NCBI GenBank assembly: GCA_028023455.1
Contig: JAQFVV010012497.1
Coordinates: 4,092,001 to 4,156,000 of the forward strand
Source of the DNA: Epiperipatus broadwayi
Taxonomy: Eukaryota > Onychophora > Udeonychophora > Euonychophora > Peripatidae
Direction of reading: 5' to 3'
Length of the DNA stretch: 64,000 bases
Shown here: positions 23,661 to 34,990 of the stretch, piece by piece
How positions within the stretch are numbered: position 1 is the first letter of the stretch
Layout: every line of letters starts with the position of its first letter
The notes under the pieces: model-generated
Seen by the model: only the letters and a program-made list of their open reading frames with translations
Told to the model about the DNA's origin: nothing
Databases searched by the model: none
Position numbers and translations under genes: made by a program

Positions 23661-25060
23661 CAGTTGTAACACATGTCTTTGCTTTTAAAATTTTTTGAAG
23701 TGCAATAAAAGTTTTAAAGGAAAAAATCAACTTTATAATGGTTTAATTTTTAGCTTTATAATTGCAACAAAATGTTTCTTTAAAATAGATTAACTTTTCC
23801 TGTGTATACTATTTTATAAGCCATCTTTTTTTTTTGTCTTGTATTTATAAATATTTGTATAATTTATATAAAACTTTTAGTTTCATTTAGTACAAATATA
23901 ATATTAATAATTATAAATCATGTATATTATTATGCTTTGCCAATAAAATTTGCTTTAAAAGGCTTGGAATTAATTGATATAAAATTGGTGAGATTTTTTC
24001 TTAAATTATACGAATTAATGATTAATATATATATTCAACCTAATTTTTATCATAGAAAAAAATATATATTCAACCTTTATTGGTAAAAGGTTGCCTTGAC
24101 AACATATTGAGATTGTTAATTATTATTAATATTGGAATTGTCTAAATGTTGACTGATTTTAGTGATATATTGCAGCAATAATTTCACTGTATATAATATT
24201 TAAATAAATTTGAAGATATACCACTCCAAATCATCACATATAATACATTTTTAACTATGGTTATTGTACTATATGGAAAAAATTAGCAAATTGTTTTGCA
24301 GTATATATGCCATTTTCAAAAATAATGTTTGTTTATCTGCTTTGAAATACTGCTAATAATTCATACAACTGCAACAGCAGATCAACTTATATTAATACTG
24401 TAATGAATATTAACTGTTGCCAAAATGCTAATATTTAGAACTACAATCACTTACATTTGAAACAGTGAAAACAAGCATTAAACATGTGAATGTTCATCAG
24501 TTACTAAATTGTGATCAAATTAGATTATAAATTAGCCTGTTTCTGTATGGTTATATGTTAATCAAAGCTGAATTGGAGATTTGTATTATAAGAAATTTTA
24601 ATTAAGAAATTCAAAATCGAAATATTTAATAAAATTAGAAGAAATAAAATTGGAGATATTAATCTCAATCACCATGAAACAATTGACAAATTGCTCTGCA
24701 ATATTCATGCATTTTAGGAATGACCACATCCAGCTGCCTTACTATTATTGAGGCTACTGGATTTGCATGAATTATTGGTGATATACCAAAGCAACTAAAA
24801 AAAAATGTTATTCCTGGAATGCATGCATAATAATTTAGTCTTAATAAAAGAGCTAAAGATCATAAAGATAGAGTTAAAATAGATATCACAACTCATCTTT
24901 GTATATTCATGACCTTGATACATCTCATAATAAATTATTTGACAATGCAGAAATTATTTTTTATGAAAAAAAAAAATCAATTGCAAAAAAAGTGTTAAAA
25001 AAACTCTGATGAATAGTCTTATTGTTTCTGAGGCTATAAATTTTATGAAAACATTTGATA
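23661..25060. other. AT-rich DNA without recognised feature
   Basis: No gene was recognised. Two diverged blocks containing 'caaattgctctgcaatatt'-like text (about 24285 and 24685) may be copies of an old repeat. Confidence 0.35.
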
Positions 25061-25067
25061 TTAAAGA

Positions 25068-25490
25068 TAGGTGGACCACCCAATGCAAACCATAGTAATC
25101 AATAAATACAAGAAAGCATAAAATCCTTATCTTATGCTTACTTATCCAATATCCCCAGACTAGTTTCTAGCTTGTGGCTTTCGGCTTTCATCATTGAGGA
25201 GCCTTGAATCTGAGAGCACTGTACCAAGATCTTAGGATTCAATGCAACTCTCCAGCAACCACCTTTTACTTTTTTAATTAACTAAAACTTAAATCCAAAA
25301 CTCTTCAATGATGAAAGTCACAAGCTAGAAACTAATCTAAGAATACTGGATGAGTAGATATTAGATAGGTATTTTATGTACAAATCTTCTTGCTTTGTTG
25401 ATTACTATGGCTTGCACTGGATGGCACTACTATAGGGAAAGTTTGTCACTGTTTTAACAGTTTGCGTAAGCATAGGAAATGGTGGTCATG
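25068..25490. repeat. Palindromic MITE, family F (long copy)
   Basis: The left arm 'aaaccatagtaatcaataaa' is mirrored by 'gttgattactatggcttgca' on the right. Internally 'agactagtttctagcttgtgg' is mirrored by 'cacaagctagaaactaatct'. The arms therefore pair over most of about 400 bp. Shorter copies are at 16.0, 31.0, 34.1, 44.6 and 53.6 kb. It has no coding capacity and lies about 500 bp upstream of the first recognised HSPA12-like exon. Confidence 0.7.
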
Positions 25491-25990
25491 TGAACTATAG
25501 ATGTTATATTTAATTGATATTCATTTGAGAAAGTCTATTTATGCAACAATCAAAACCATGGTCATGACAGAATTGTAGTATAAGTTTGTTATTTTGCTAG
25601 TATTTTAATGTTATATAATTTTCTAATTTATTCTATTATTCTTTTTGTATATGTGTATGTTAAAACATTTTAATCATATACATATATAAAATTTGATTTT
25701 TTTTTTATTACATATATAATCCACTCTCTTTATATATATAATATTTACTGTTATCCATGGAACCATATCATGAACTTTGAAATTAATTGCCATGGATGTG
25801 GCAACCCAGCTGTATCTGATTTTTAAAATATTTTATAACATATAAATATTTATATAGATGGCTCACATTGATTTACATAATTAATATAAAGAAAATTATA
25901 TTTGCATCTGCATTCAAGTCTTGTTTTTGATTTTTATTAAATATGTTTTAATTTTATATTATAATTTACTGTTGTTATTTTTTTTTTCAG
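25491..25990. other. Intron end with splice acceptor before first visible exon
   Basis: AT-rich DNA ending in a long pyrimidine tract (about 25976-25988) and CAG at 25988-25990, a strong acceptor. The open frame that runs through it from 25921 is intronic read-through. Confidence 0.7.
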
Positions 25991-26979
25991 AGATCATCAC
26001 TTCTAATACTTTAACAGACCTTCTTAACAATTCTAATTGTAATCAGGAAGTTTCTGCAGATACAGATGCTTTAAAAGCAATCAAAATTTTGGAAGAATCT
26101 TTTTCAGGAATTGATATTACTCAAGATGAACCCCAGACTGCCAGATTACATTTGAGTAATGATAGAAATAAAACAGGAATAAATGAAAAAAATGGAATGC
26201 ACGAAGAAGAGATTTTAACCAAAGAATACAATACCACAGTCGTTGAAAAACAAAGTTCTGATAGTAGTGATAATGATTTAGAAATTTCTTACATTAATGG
26301 TCACAATGTGTCTGAAAATGGAAAAGATATTGCTAGTGCAACAAATCAGCATGTTATCAAAAAGGTCAATGATATTTTAAAAGAAAAGGAAAAGGCTGCA
26401 CATACATTTAAAAAAATAAATGAGCATAATGTAGTTAATGGTGAAAAACATTCTATAAAAACTGATAATTCTAAAAATAATAATTCACAATTTCATAACA
26501 AAGGTAAAACAGAAAGGAGAAGTCTGGTTTTAGAATCTACTGAACAAAACAGTAATTCATTACTTGAAAGAGAAAGTTCTAAAAAAATATCTGTAGTTAA
26601 TGCAGATGTTCATTGTAAGAATGATAACCTTGATAGTGCTGTAATAGGTACTACTTCATCTGAACGGTCTGACTTTTCTTCATACAGTGCTCATCCTACC
26701 CATTTTGTTGTAGTTGCTATTGATTTTGGTACTAAATTTAGTGGTTATGCATTTAGTTTTGTTCGAGACCCAGATAGTATTTACATGATGAGAAAGTCTG
26801 ATGGGGGGGATCCTGGAGTTATTAATCAGAAAACACTCACTATTCTTCTTTTAACTCCAGAGGGTGCTTTTCATAGTTTTGGATTTTCTGCTAGGAACTG
26901 TTTTCACAATTTAGACCCTGATGAAGCCAAAGATTGGTTGTATTTTGAAAACTTCAAGATGACTTTACATCATGATATG
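25991..26979 (+). CDS. HSPA12: HSPA12-like protein, first visible exon (N-terminus and start of ATPase fold)
   Basis: The exon runs from a polypyrimidine-CAG acceptor to a GTAAGAG donor and encodes about 329 residues. The first 235 or so are Ser/Asn/Lys/Glu-rich with no domain and look disordered. From about 26701 the HSPA12 ATPase domain starts: the nucleotide-binding phosphate-1 loop reads [15 protein letters not shown], followed by [34 protein letters not shown] and [10 protein letters not shown], all in family order. HSPA12 proteins are atypical Hsp70 relatives with an actin-like ATPase fold and no classic peptide-binding domain. The exon begins with the last two bases of a codon, so an upstream exon must supply the start. 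It ends in phase 0, matching the next exon. Whether this is closer to HSPA12A or HSPA12B cannot be told. Confidence 0.88.
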
Positions 26980-27105
26980 GTAAGAGCTAAATGTAATATA
27001 ATTTATATTTTGAATTTTTATAAAATGTTCATTGATTATTATATATATGCTTATAACTTTCCATTTCACAACATAATTACATGAACAAAGACTTTTTAAA
27101 AAGAT
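26980..27105 (+). other. Start of intron after first visible exon
   Basis: It opens with GTAAGAGCT. The open frame continues about 80 bp into AT-rich DNA with no similarity to the family, consistent with intron sequence. Confidence 0.7.
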
Positions 27106-27109
27106 ATTA

Positions 27110-27375
27110 AGTTGCATTTCATGCCAAATCAACAATCTTCATTTGAGTCAGGTCATAATCTCTTATATGTCATCATATGCTTGCTCAGTATAATTAATAT
27201 AAAGGTGCCAAACTTTCTATACTCACAATTATGATGCCATTCTCCCTGCTTAAATACCTTAATGACTATTATTGACATGATAATTTCTAGCCTAATAAGT
27301 GATTAATAATAATTATTAAAGCATTTTTCTAGGCATGATGGCATCATAGTTGTGAGTGCAGGAAATTTGGGCATC
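27110..27375. repeat. Foldback repeat, family Q
   Basis: The left block 'aagttgcatttcatgccaaatc' and 'gccaaactttctatactcac' are mirrored by 'gttgtgagtgcaggaaattt' near 27350-27370. The central 'atgatgccatt' and 'aatgatggcatcat'-like texts pair. It is short and non-coding. Confidence 0.6.
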
Positions 27376-27612
27376 TTTAGATTATATATATATGTATGTA
27401 TGTATTTCAAATACATCCTAAAATCTTTAATAATGTAAATATTTTTGTTAATATTATTTGAGATGTGGATACTTAAAGAAAAGCAATAGAGGGACTTCAG
27501 ATCATTCAGTAAAATATGAAGAATTACATGTTGAGTACAAAAATAGTTCAATATTTAATGTGAATGAGAAAACAAACACATATCACTAACATCATTGAAA
27601 AAAATAAGATAC

Positions 27613-27845
27613 TGAGATGAAGCTGGGCTGGATATATTGCTAAGAGATGATAATAGATAGATAGCTGAAGTTGTAAAGTGATTCTAATAAATATTTAAAA
27701 GACTATATATTAGATAGATAGATGTAATATGTTACATTTTCCAGTGTAAGAGAGGCTATGGATTGGAGAAATTATATTAAACATGGAGGAACTTTCTTCA
27801 TGAAGTGAATCAGAAATGATTGGAAATGATGATGATGATTAATGC
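27613..27845 (+). pseudogene. Decayed LINE 3' end
   Basis: On the + strand, 'gctgggctggatatattgct' and 'agagatgataatag' correspond to the WAGHIARRDDNR-like motif of the fragment at 10865-11123. A later 'agagaggctatggattgg' would read as REAMDW, and the copy ends in (GAT)n near 27826-27840. Several stops and frame changes interrupt it. It is an old 5'-truncated insertion in the intron. Confidence 0.6.
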
Positions 27846-28109
27846 TTGTTTGGCATTAATAAATCACATAAATTTTATGAGAATTTAGTTACAATTTTGT
27901 GAAACAGATGAATGAGACTATATGAAAATAGACAAATAAGATTCTATGCAGAGCTTTTTTTTTAATTAAAAAAGATGCTGGAACTCACTTCTTGTCAAGC
28001 TTTTTACTAAAGAAAATTATATTCAAATATTATTTAAATAAAATTTAAAGCAGTTTTTCCAATGCTATGAAGCAAATAAAAAAATTAAACAAAATTTATT
28101 CTATTTTTT

Positions 28110-28445
28110 TTTATATTTATTTTAGACATGTCAAATCCAAAGTTAAATAAATAAATACAAATGTGTACAACTGATAACTAGATGTAAAATGAAATTGTAA
28201 ACTTTATATAAGTGAATAAAAGTTTATAGTGATTTCCAAAGTTTTGTCCAATTCTCGTCTAACAAATCATCTCGAATCATTTTTTTAGTGTTAGTATCTA
28301 TGGCTGAATGATTCATGAACATCAACTTGCACCAATATTTCCAAATTTTCTGTCATCATTTTGGACTTTTTATTAGTGGGACCGACATTCGAGAACTGGA
28401 AACGTTTTTCTTTTTTAAACTTGGGGTAAACTTTTACACTAAAAA
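28110..28445 (-). pseudogene. Possible processed pseudogene, unrecognised source
   Basis: On the - strand several short open stretches follow one another in shifting frames: one with FQFSNVGPTNKKSKMM, another with MFMNHSAIDTNTKKMIRD and then DLLDENWTKLWKSL before a TAA near 28227. An AATAAA-like signal and an A-rich tract close to 28105-28125 (seen as T-rich on the + strand) would fit a retroposed poly(A) end. The base composition is less AT-rich than the surroundings. I do not recognise the protein. It could instead be part of an unrecognised transposon. Confidence 0.3.
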
Positions 28446-28875
28446 ATAAATAAAATAAAAATAATGATGTCAGATTTATGTAAAAATAAAGAAATTAAAT
28501 ATTCCACACATTGTCAATCATTATGCAGTAGCATTACTGACTGCACATGCATCACTGTAATCAGTTGTTGATCATGAGTGACCAATGGGATGTGGACAAG
28601 TCCACTTCTTACTATGGGAGAGTGCCAATTTTGAACCCATCCATCTTTATCTGATTCATAAACACCATATTTTTTTATTTGTTCAAATTATATAAATATG
28701 AATTGTAATTAGATATATGCAATACTGTTTCTTCTAATTATGTTTGAAACATTAAAAATACACTAAAAAAGGTGCCAGAATGCCATTCTACCATGTTACA
28801 TGACAAAAAAAGCCCTGATTATATTAAACAAAATAGAAATTTAGATGCATTAAAGTGAAAGCAACAACTTCAAAG
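28446..28875. other. Intronic DNA without recognised feature
   Basis: No gene was recognised. The stretch 28500-28660 has a more balanced composition than its surroundings but no identifiable coding or RNA motif. Confidence 0.35.
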
Positions 28876-28879
28876 CTTT

Positions 28880-29560
28880 TTTAATAAACATTTTTATAAA
28901 CACAAAAACTTAAAAGTAAAGTTTAAAAGAGAAGTTATAAATAAATATAATAATAAGCTGAACATTTTCGAGGATCTATGCTCATAATCATAGCTTTCTT
29001 AAAAATATATAATAAAATATATACAAAGATATTTAAATTAGCATGTGTTACGTGAACCATTTCTTCGATATATCAAAGCAAGTGTCTTTTCTATTTATAG
29101 CATTAATATTTCCATTAATGTAGAATACTTCTTTTATTTTCCTCGTATGATCATTTGATTCAGCGCATATAATTACAGGATTGGCATGAGTAAAATTGTG
29201 TCCAGATTTTATGGAATGCTCCAAAAATACAGAAGGTATATTGTTGTTCTTCTGAGCTCTATTGTAAGTGTACATGTGTTGAGCAAGTCTAGTATTAATA
29301 GTAGCTTTAGTTTCACCATAATATACAGCGAGGCATTTTTTTTTGAGGACATGAAATGGAATATACTACATGTGGGGTGAATGATCGATCAATATGATCT
29401 TTTGAGTTGTTGATCAATCTGTTAGAATTAGGAGGAGTTCTAAATCCTATTTTAAACTTATTGAATAATGCTTTAGTTAGTTTGTTAGATATTTTGGAAA
29501 TGTAAGGAATGGTAATTCTAGGAAGTTGAATATGTGGTACAATATTATTTATTTTATTAT
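28880..29560 (-). mobile_element. Penelope-like element 3' end (GIY-YIG), left copy of inverted pair
   Basis: This is the reverse-complement partner of 29592-30250 at roughly 95% identity by eye. The - strand encodes the same C-terminal GIY-YIG module (YNRAQKNNN..., SGHNFTHAN, RKIKEVFYING, NAINRKDTCFDISKKW). The frame is broken at an expanded T-run around 29337-29346 (A-run on the coding strand), between the 'VYSISC' block and the 'YYGET' block. The reverse transcriptase part is absent (5' truncation at the palindrome centre). About 160 bp of 3' UTR is retained (28880-29047). Confidence 0.85.
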
Positions 29561-30094
29561 AAATCTATTAAAAATAATATTACTAAATTCCATAATAAAA
29601 TAAATAATATTGTACCACGTATTCAACTTCCTAGAATTACCATTCCTTACATTTCCAAAATATCTAACAAACTAACTAAAGCATTATTCAATAAGTTTAA
29701 AATAGGATTTAGAACTCCTCCTAATTCTAACAGTTTGATGAACAACTCAAAAGATCATATTGATCGATCATTCACCCCACATGTAGTATATTCCATTTCA
29801 TGTCCTCAAGAAAAATGCCTCGCTGTATATTATGGTGAAACTAAAGCTACTATTAATACTAGACTTGCTCAACACATGTACACTTACAATAGAGCTCAGA
29901 AGAACAACAATATATCTTCTGTATTTTTGGAGCATTCCATAAAATCTGGACACAATTTTACTCCTGCCAATTCTGTAATTATATGGAATGAATCAAATGA
30001 TCATACGAGGAAAATAAAAGAAGTATTCTACATTAATGGAAATATTAATGCTATAAATAGAAAAGACACTTGCTTTGATATATCGAAGAAATGA
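29534..30094 (+). pseudogene. Penelope-like element C-terminal coding fragment with GIY-YIG endonuclease
   Basis: The frame stays open from the truncation point (29592; the first 20 codons are spacer/arm DNA) to the TGA at 30094. A basic linker (PRITIPYISKISNKL, KIGFRTPPNSN) leads to the GIY-YIG nuclease: VYSISCP and YYGET form the signature, with the catalytic Arg in NTRLAQH and the Glu in RKIKEVFYI. The ending INRKDTCFDISKK is typical of PLE proteins. In intact PLEs a reverse transcriptase precedes this module and the nuclease nicks target DNA. Only this last third or so remains, so the fragment cannot copy itself. It lies in the intron between the first two HSPA12-like exons. Confidence 0.88.
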
Positions 30095-30250
30095 TTCATG
30101 TAACACATGCTAATTTAAATATTTTTGTATATATTTTTAAGAAAGCTATGATTATGAGGCATGGATCCTTGGAAACACGTTCAGCTTATTATTATATTTA
30201 TTTATAACTTCTCTTATAAACTTTACTTTTAAGTTTTTGTGTTTATTTAT
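29592..30250 (+). mobile_element. Penelope-like element 3' end, right copy of inverted pair
   Basis: It diverges head-to-head from the copy at 28880-29560 with a spacer of only about 31 bp (29561-29591). It includes the open GIY-YIG fragment and a 3' UTR to about 30250. A short segment around 30160-30175 is more diverged from its partner than the rest. Confidence 0.85.
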
Positions 30251-31015
30251 ATATAACAGGAAGTAAACTATTTTAAACAATTTTATATATATAATTTTTT
30301 CCCATAAAAAATAATCCATTTATTTTTGATTTCAATCACTATTTCTGTAATAATAGATGCCATGAATGGGGATACTTTCATCTGAATTAAAGTTTTTGTT
30401 TTTAGTTTGAAGAAGAGAGTGTCATTTATTGTAAACTTTTATATATAATCTTTAATTATATTCATTTATGGTCTTTGCAATAGAATTAAAAATTATAATC
30501 ATAACATTAAGTGCATTTTCTTATTGAAATTGTCTTCTGATAATAAGAAATAGTCTTTAATTTCAAAAAAAGTATTTGCCTAGTTCAACATCTATATCTA
30601 TTTATTTTCTATTTTATCAGTTCTAAATACTGTATTTTGTGTATTGGAATAATTATTGAGTTTACCAGCTATTATTAAATTCAACAGATTACTTACAAAA
30701 ACTCATGGATATGGCTATGCATTTTGAAAGAGATCTAAAGAAGTCTGTTATTTAGTCAAAACTATTATAAATTAAATGAAGATTTAATAGAAACTAATGT
30801 AGTAAGTATGAAGTTTAGAACATATTGGAAGGATTATATACTATTGTATATGCAAAATCAGTCAACAAATATATCCCAAATAAATATAATTAAATTCAAT
30901 GTGACTTCTTTGATAGACATTCATTTTATATTGATGATAATATAAATAATACTTCTATACTAGAATGGACATGAAATATACAGATTTATATACACTACTT
31001 TAAATCTCTAAACAT
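30251..31015. other. Intronic AT-rich DNA without recognised feature
   Basis: Nothing recognised. Confidence 0.4.
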
Positions 31016-31017
31016 TA

Positions 31018-31185
31018 TGTGATCACTATTTCCTATGCTTATATAGTTGTTAAAACAGAAATTAAACTCTCCATACAGTTGTACCATCCAGTACAAGCCA
31101 GAGTAATCAAACTTTTTACAACCATTGATAACTCTGGCTTGTTCTGGGTAGCATTACTGTATTGAAAGTTTAGATTACTGTATAT
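31018..31185. repeat. Palindromic MITE, family F
   Basis: 'tcctatgcttatatagttgt' leads into 'aaactctccatacagt', 'accatccagtacaagccaga' and 'gtaatcaa'. The reverse complement follows from about 31120 ('ttgataactctggcttgt', 'tactgtattgaaagttt'). Both halves of the hairpin are present, unlike the copies at 16.0 and 44.6 kb. Confidence 0.7.
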
Positions 31186-32673
31186 CCAAATTTAGTCAAC
31201 AAATTTATGATACATATTTCACAATGTATGTCATAAACTTGTTAAAAGAAGTATTTGAGTAGAAATTTATACTTAGTTAGATGTGAGCAAGTCTGTAAAT
31301 AATAGGGTACATTGAAGTTAATAATAGAATAATTTGTTGTTCATTATCAGAAATATTGAATTGTGTCTTTCAAAATCATTAGATTTTGAGTTTGTCATTC
31401 TACCAGTACACTAAACTGGATATGGTGAACAGATCCTTATGCTGATCTCTGACAATATGATCATCATTCATCAAGAAGTATTATTTCCCTTGGTTTGTAT
31501 ATATTCAGTTATAGTGAAGATGCATTACTGAGATTAATTATGTAATACTGAACTTAGTTTGGTAGATATTCTTCTGATATTTCTAAAACTATTTTATTCA
31601 AGTTTCAAATGAATTGAATTCAAAGTAGTCTCAGATGTGTTAAAATTTTGAGGCCAATAGTATGGATGGTATAGATATCACTAAAGTTTTTTTTTTTTAT
31701 CACAGTGAAAAGTTTATAGTCAGAAGCAGTAAAAGAATTTCTCACTCTTATACCTTATAGCTACCAGTAAGTAAATTGACATTTTATATCTTTAATATTG
31801 TATATTGTAAAACAAATATATGACTGATTTGTATGACTCATAAGAATTTTAAGAACATACTACTAGTCCTTTCAAAAATATCCGGAGTTGGACAGTGATT
31901 TAATGTTTTCACAAACATCTTTTTCAGATTCAAAAATTGAAATCTATCTTTATCTTTTAAGGTTGTAAGAACCCACACTCTTTTATAACCATAGAAAATA
32001 AGATTTTACTTAATTTGGTTGTGATGAAGTTGCTGACATGAATTTCAAAATATCACTCACCTATTATTACTTTCTATTAAACTAGTATTATGTAATTGAA
32101 TAAAATTATCGGATTTCAGAATTATTATCAGCTACATGAACTAGTTATAAATTTGATTCAAATTATACATCAGGGATATATATATAACACATAAATTTTT
32201 TCAGGACAATGTGACTGCAAGTCATGTATGTGGAGAGAATAGTTTATGATCATTTACATAATACTTTCAGAAAACAATGTGTATATTTTTCTTTTAGGTA
32301 GCTTGTCATAGTTAATCTAAAAGCCATCCAAAATTGATTAGTAAATGAATAACAGCCTATTCTTTATCAGAGAATGAATAAGAAATCATGGAAAATCACT
32401 AAAACTCTTGTTGTATATCCTGCTAAATAATATTCTCTTCTTCAGGCATTACTTATCTTTTTTGGAGGTTTGGAAATGTTTTTGCTTTGCAGTGAACTAT
32501 TTAAAGATTGTTTTGCTTTTACTTTATTATCTATCTAATGTATACATAATATATATAAAATGTATATTTTCATAAATATTATATAAAGACATTGTTTTAC
32601 TCTTTTTATTTATTTATTTTTCAATTCTTTGTTTTACATACTAATTTTTTTATTGTTTATATTTGATTTTCAG
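31186..32673. other. Intron with splice acceptor at its end
   Basis: AT-rich intron that ends in a T-rich tract and CAG at 32671-32673. No other feature was recognised. Confidence 0.5.
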
Positions 32674-32895
32674 ACACTAAATAAGGATACTGAAATCAAG
32701 GCCATTAATGGAAAAGCAGTGGCAGCAGTGACAGTTTTTGCATATTCATTACGGTACTTCAAAAAACGAGCATTGCAAGAATTGAGTGATCATACTGGCA
32801 CTAAGATTCTGAATGAAGATGTACAGTGGGTTATTACTATTCCAGCAATATGGAAGCAGCCTGCCAAACAATTCATGAGACAAGCAGCATATAAT
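32674..32895 (+). CDS. HSPA12: HSPA12-like protein, second visible exon (ATPase domain)
   Basis: The exon is exactly 74 codons, phase 0 at both ends, between a TTTTCAG acceptor and a GTAAGAAAG donor. It encodes INGKAVAAVTVFAYSLRYF and then WVITIPAIWKQPAKQF and MRQAAYN. The last two blocks are the most recognisable HSPA12 signature and belong to the first lobe of the actin-like ATPase fold. The phase agrees with the exon at 25991-26979, about 5.7 kb upstream. The open frame continues ten codons into the intron without family similarity, so the donor is placed at 32896. Confidence 0.9.
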
Positions 32896-33355
32896 GTAAG
32901 AAAGATATTTTCAATAGATTGAATTTGGCTCAGAGTACTTTTAGATATATGACTATATGTTCACCAATAGCTAGTCTTTTTTTTTATCATTAATGAGATG
33001 ATATATAAATTTTAAATTATAAAATGTCAAGTGCAATAAATATTTTTATTAAATAGATAGATAGATCAATGGATGTTAGATGGTTAGATTAGATGGATAG
33101 AAGAATAATTAAATAGAAGGCTGGATGGATAGATAATCATGAGTTTTTAACTTTTCTCTTAGCATTTTATGAAATAAAAGCAAATGTTTCTATCATTCAT
33201 AACATATTTTTGTTGCCATTGTTTTACTCTTTTGCTTTTATAAGTCAAATCTCTATGATACTTTCATCACCAGAATGTTTTTGGTTTTAACAATTGCACT
33301 TTTATATGAATTACTTTTATCATTCATATTACCAAACACATTGTACTATACTTTA
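32896..33355. other. Intron start with short GATA-type microsatellite
   Basis: After the donor the intron holds an imperfect (ATAG/GATG) tract at about 33054-33135. Nothing else was recognised. Confidence 0.5.
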
Positions 33356-33361
33356 ATGTAG

Positions 33362-33715
33362 GGATTTGAACACAGACTTTCATGCTTCCTTCAGCATCCA
33401 TTCTATCTCATGTAACCGATACCCATGACTACACATATATGAAAAAAAAGGTAAATGATCTCCAATATATGTATTTTATGCTGAACCAGCACTTATCACT
33501 TGGTACAGATCATCGTCTCTCCCACACACATATATAATCACTGCTCCCACACACATATATAATCACTGCTTGAACCATCTGACAAGTGCTGGTTCAGCAT
33601 GAAATACATATATTGGAGATCATTTATCTTTTTCACATGTCTATTGCCATGTGTATAAGTTGTATGAGATAAAGTCAATGGCTGCAGGGAGCTTGAAAGT
33701 CTGTTCTAATCCTTT
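33362..33715. repeat. Large palindromic repeat (family S), with inner 26-bp duplication
   Basis: The left arm (from 'ttgaacacagactttcat') is mirrored by the right arm ending 'gaaagtctgttctaat' near 33708. Within it 'ctgaaccagcact', 'tctccaatatatgtatt' and an A-run recur in reverse. The centre carries a direct duplication of 'cccacacacatatataatca' (about 33519 and 33545). The outer end holds a 'gggatttgaac' text that reads as a B-box-like GTTCAAATCCC in reverse, so a tRNA-derived SINE inserted as an inverted pair is possible. Confidence 0.7.
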
Positions 33716-34055
33716 ATATTATATCTAGACTCCAGGTATATAAAATATACTTGTATTTAAAATATTACAAATACGTTTTTAAATATATATATATAATTGG
33801 AAAAATAACTTTCTAATTTAAATGTGTTGTGATATTTCTTTCATATATATATATTAAAACTATTTTGCCATTAATTTTTAATAGTTGTATTATTTTATTT
33901 ATTAGGCAAAGCAGTTATTGAGAAGAAAAAAAAAATTCTCAAATTTGGAAAAATGATTACTTTAAACATTAACTTTTTTAATAATATAAAATATTAAATG
34001 GAAAATTTATTTCTCATGCTCCAGTTGTGCTATCTTGTGTAAGTTTAAGATGTCA
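33716..34055. other. Intronic AT-rich DNA without recognised feature
   Basis: Only TA-rich simple sequence is noted. Confidence 0.4.
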
Positions 34056-34059
34056 GATA

Positions 34060-34240
34060 ATAGTGCATAATAAATCCATATCCATTGCTATCCCAACATA
34101 TCTCTAGACTAGTTTCTAGTTTTTAGCTTTCATCAATGAAGAATTTTAGATCTCTAGTGTACCTGGATGTTTTGGAACTAATATACTTTCCTCAAGCAGT
34201 GATCATTTATTCCATTTTTTATCACTGATTGCTTAAGTTC
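34060..34240. repeat. Fragment of family F repeat
   Basis: 'atctctagactagtttctag' and 'gctttcatcaatgaagaatt' match the inner part of the long copy at 25068-25490. Neither flank of the palindrome is complete. Confidence 0.45.
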
Positions 34241-34670
34241 ATACAATATAACAGAATTGTTTCAAGAAAAAATAGATTTCCTCTTTAAGAGTAGTGTATA
34301 GACTGATATGATGTGATATTTTATTGGTAAAATAAAATAATATAAATAAATTATTTATTTATCATTTATTTATATATTTTTATTATTGTTGTTGTTTTAC
34401 TTCTATTATGAAACACTAGATGTTTTGTATATGTAACAATTTGTTAACATAATAGTAGATTATTAACATTTGAAAGGGGCACTAAACCATGTGCTAAAAA
34501 AGGCTTTTTATGTATGATTAACATATATATTATATTAGCTGTTTTATACTTAAAAAAATTGTTGTTGCTGTAATTATTTATATAGTATTTTATTTAGAAC
34601 ACCTTTTTGTGGCTGTCATGCACAACTGGGTTTAAGCTAAGATTAAACAGTTTTGTTAAGTAAATTGCTA

Positions 34671-34990
34671 TGTCTAGCTGATCTAAGAGTGCACTCCCGT
34701 GAGTATAAATCACTACTAAACAGTTAATATTTAGAAAATTAAGTGATTGATCCTTAATAGTGTTTTAACTATTTACATACATACAATTATTTTACATAAT
34801 AAGACCCAAAAGCATACATAAATAATAATGTAGATCATTGAGACCTGTTCTCACATTCAGAAGCTAGCTCCCTGCATTTGAAGTCATTGTACCATGGGAG
34901 ATGATCTGCTCCAATATATATGTCAGATCACTTAGGTGAAGCTCCAAGACGAAAGTGAAGATAATACCTAATATATACAGCACAACAGAC
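34671..34990 (-). repeat. LTR (3' LTR of gypsy-like element)
   Basis: It begins TGTCTAGCTGATCTAAGAG on the + strand and aligns over about 300 bp with 38952-39285, including 'cactactaaacagttaat', 'catgggagatgatctgctcc' and 'gaagctccaag'. Several short indels and substitutions separate the two LTRs, so the insertion is old. It is the 3' LTR because the coding regions read on the - strand. Confidence 0.8.

Noticed and set aside
25921-25990. Upstream extension of the first HSPA12-like exon to 25921
   Set aside because: The sequence is a T-rich tract ending in CAG, a typical acceptor; the encoded residues are hydrophobic low-complexity.
28880-30250. Palindrome as an assembly or chimeric-read artefact
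   Set aside because: The arms differ by substitutions and a homopolymer indel spread along their length, which a simple foldback artefact would not give.
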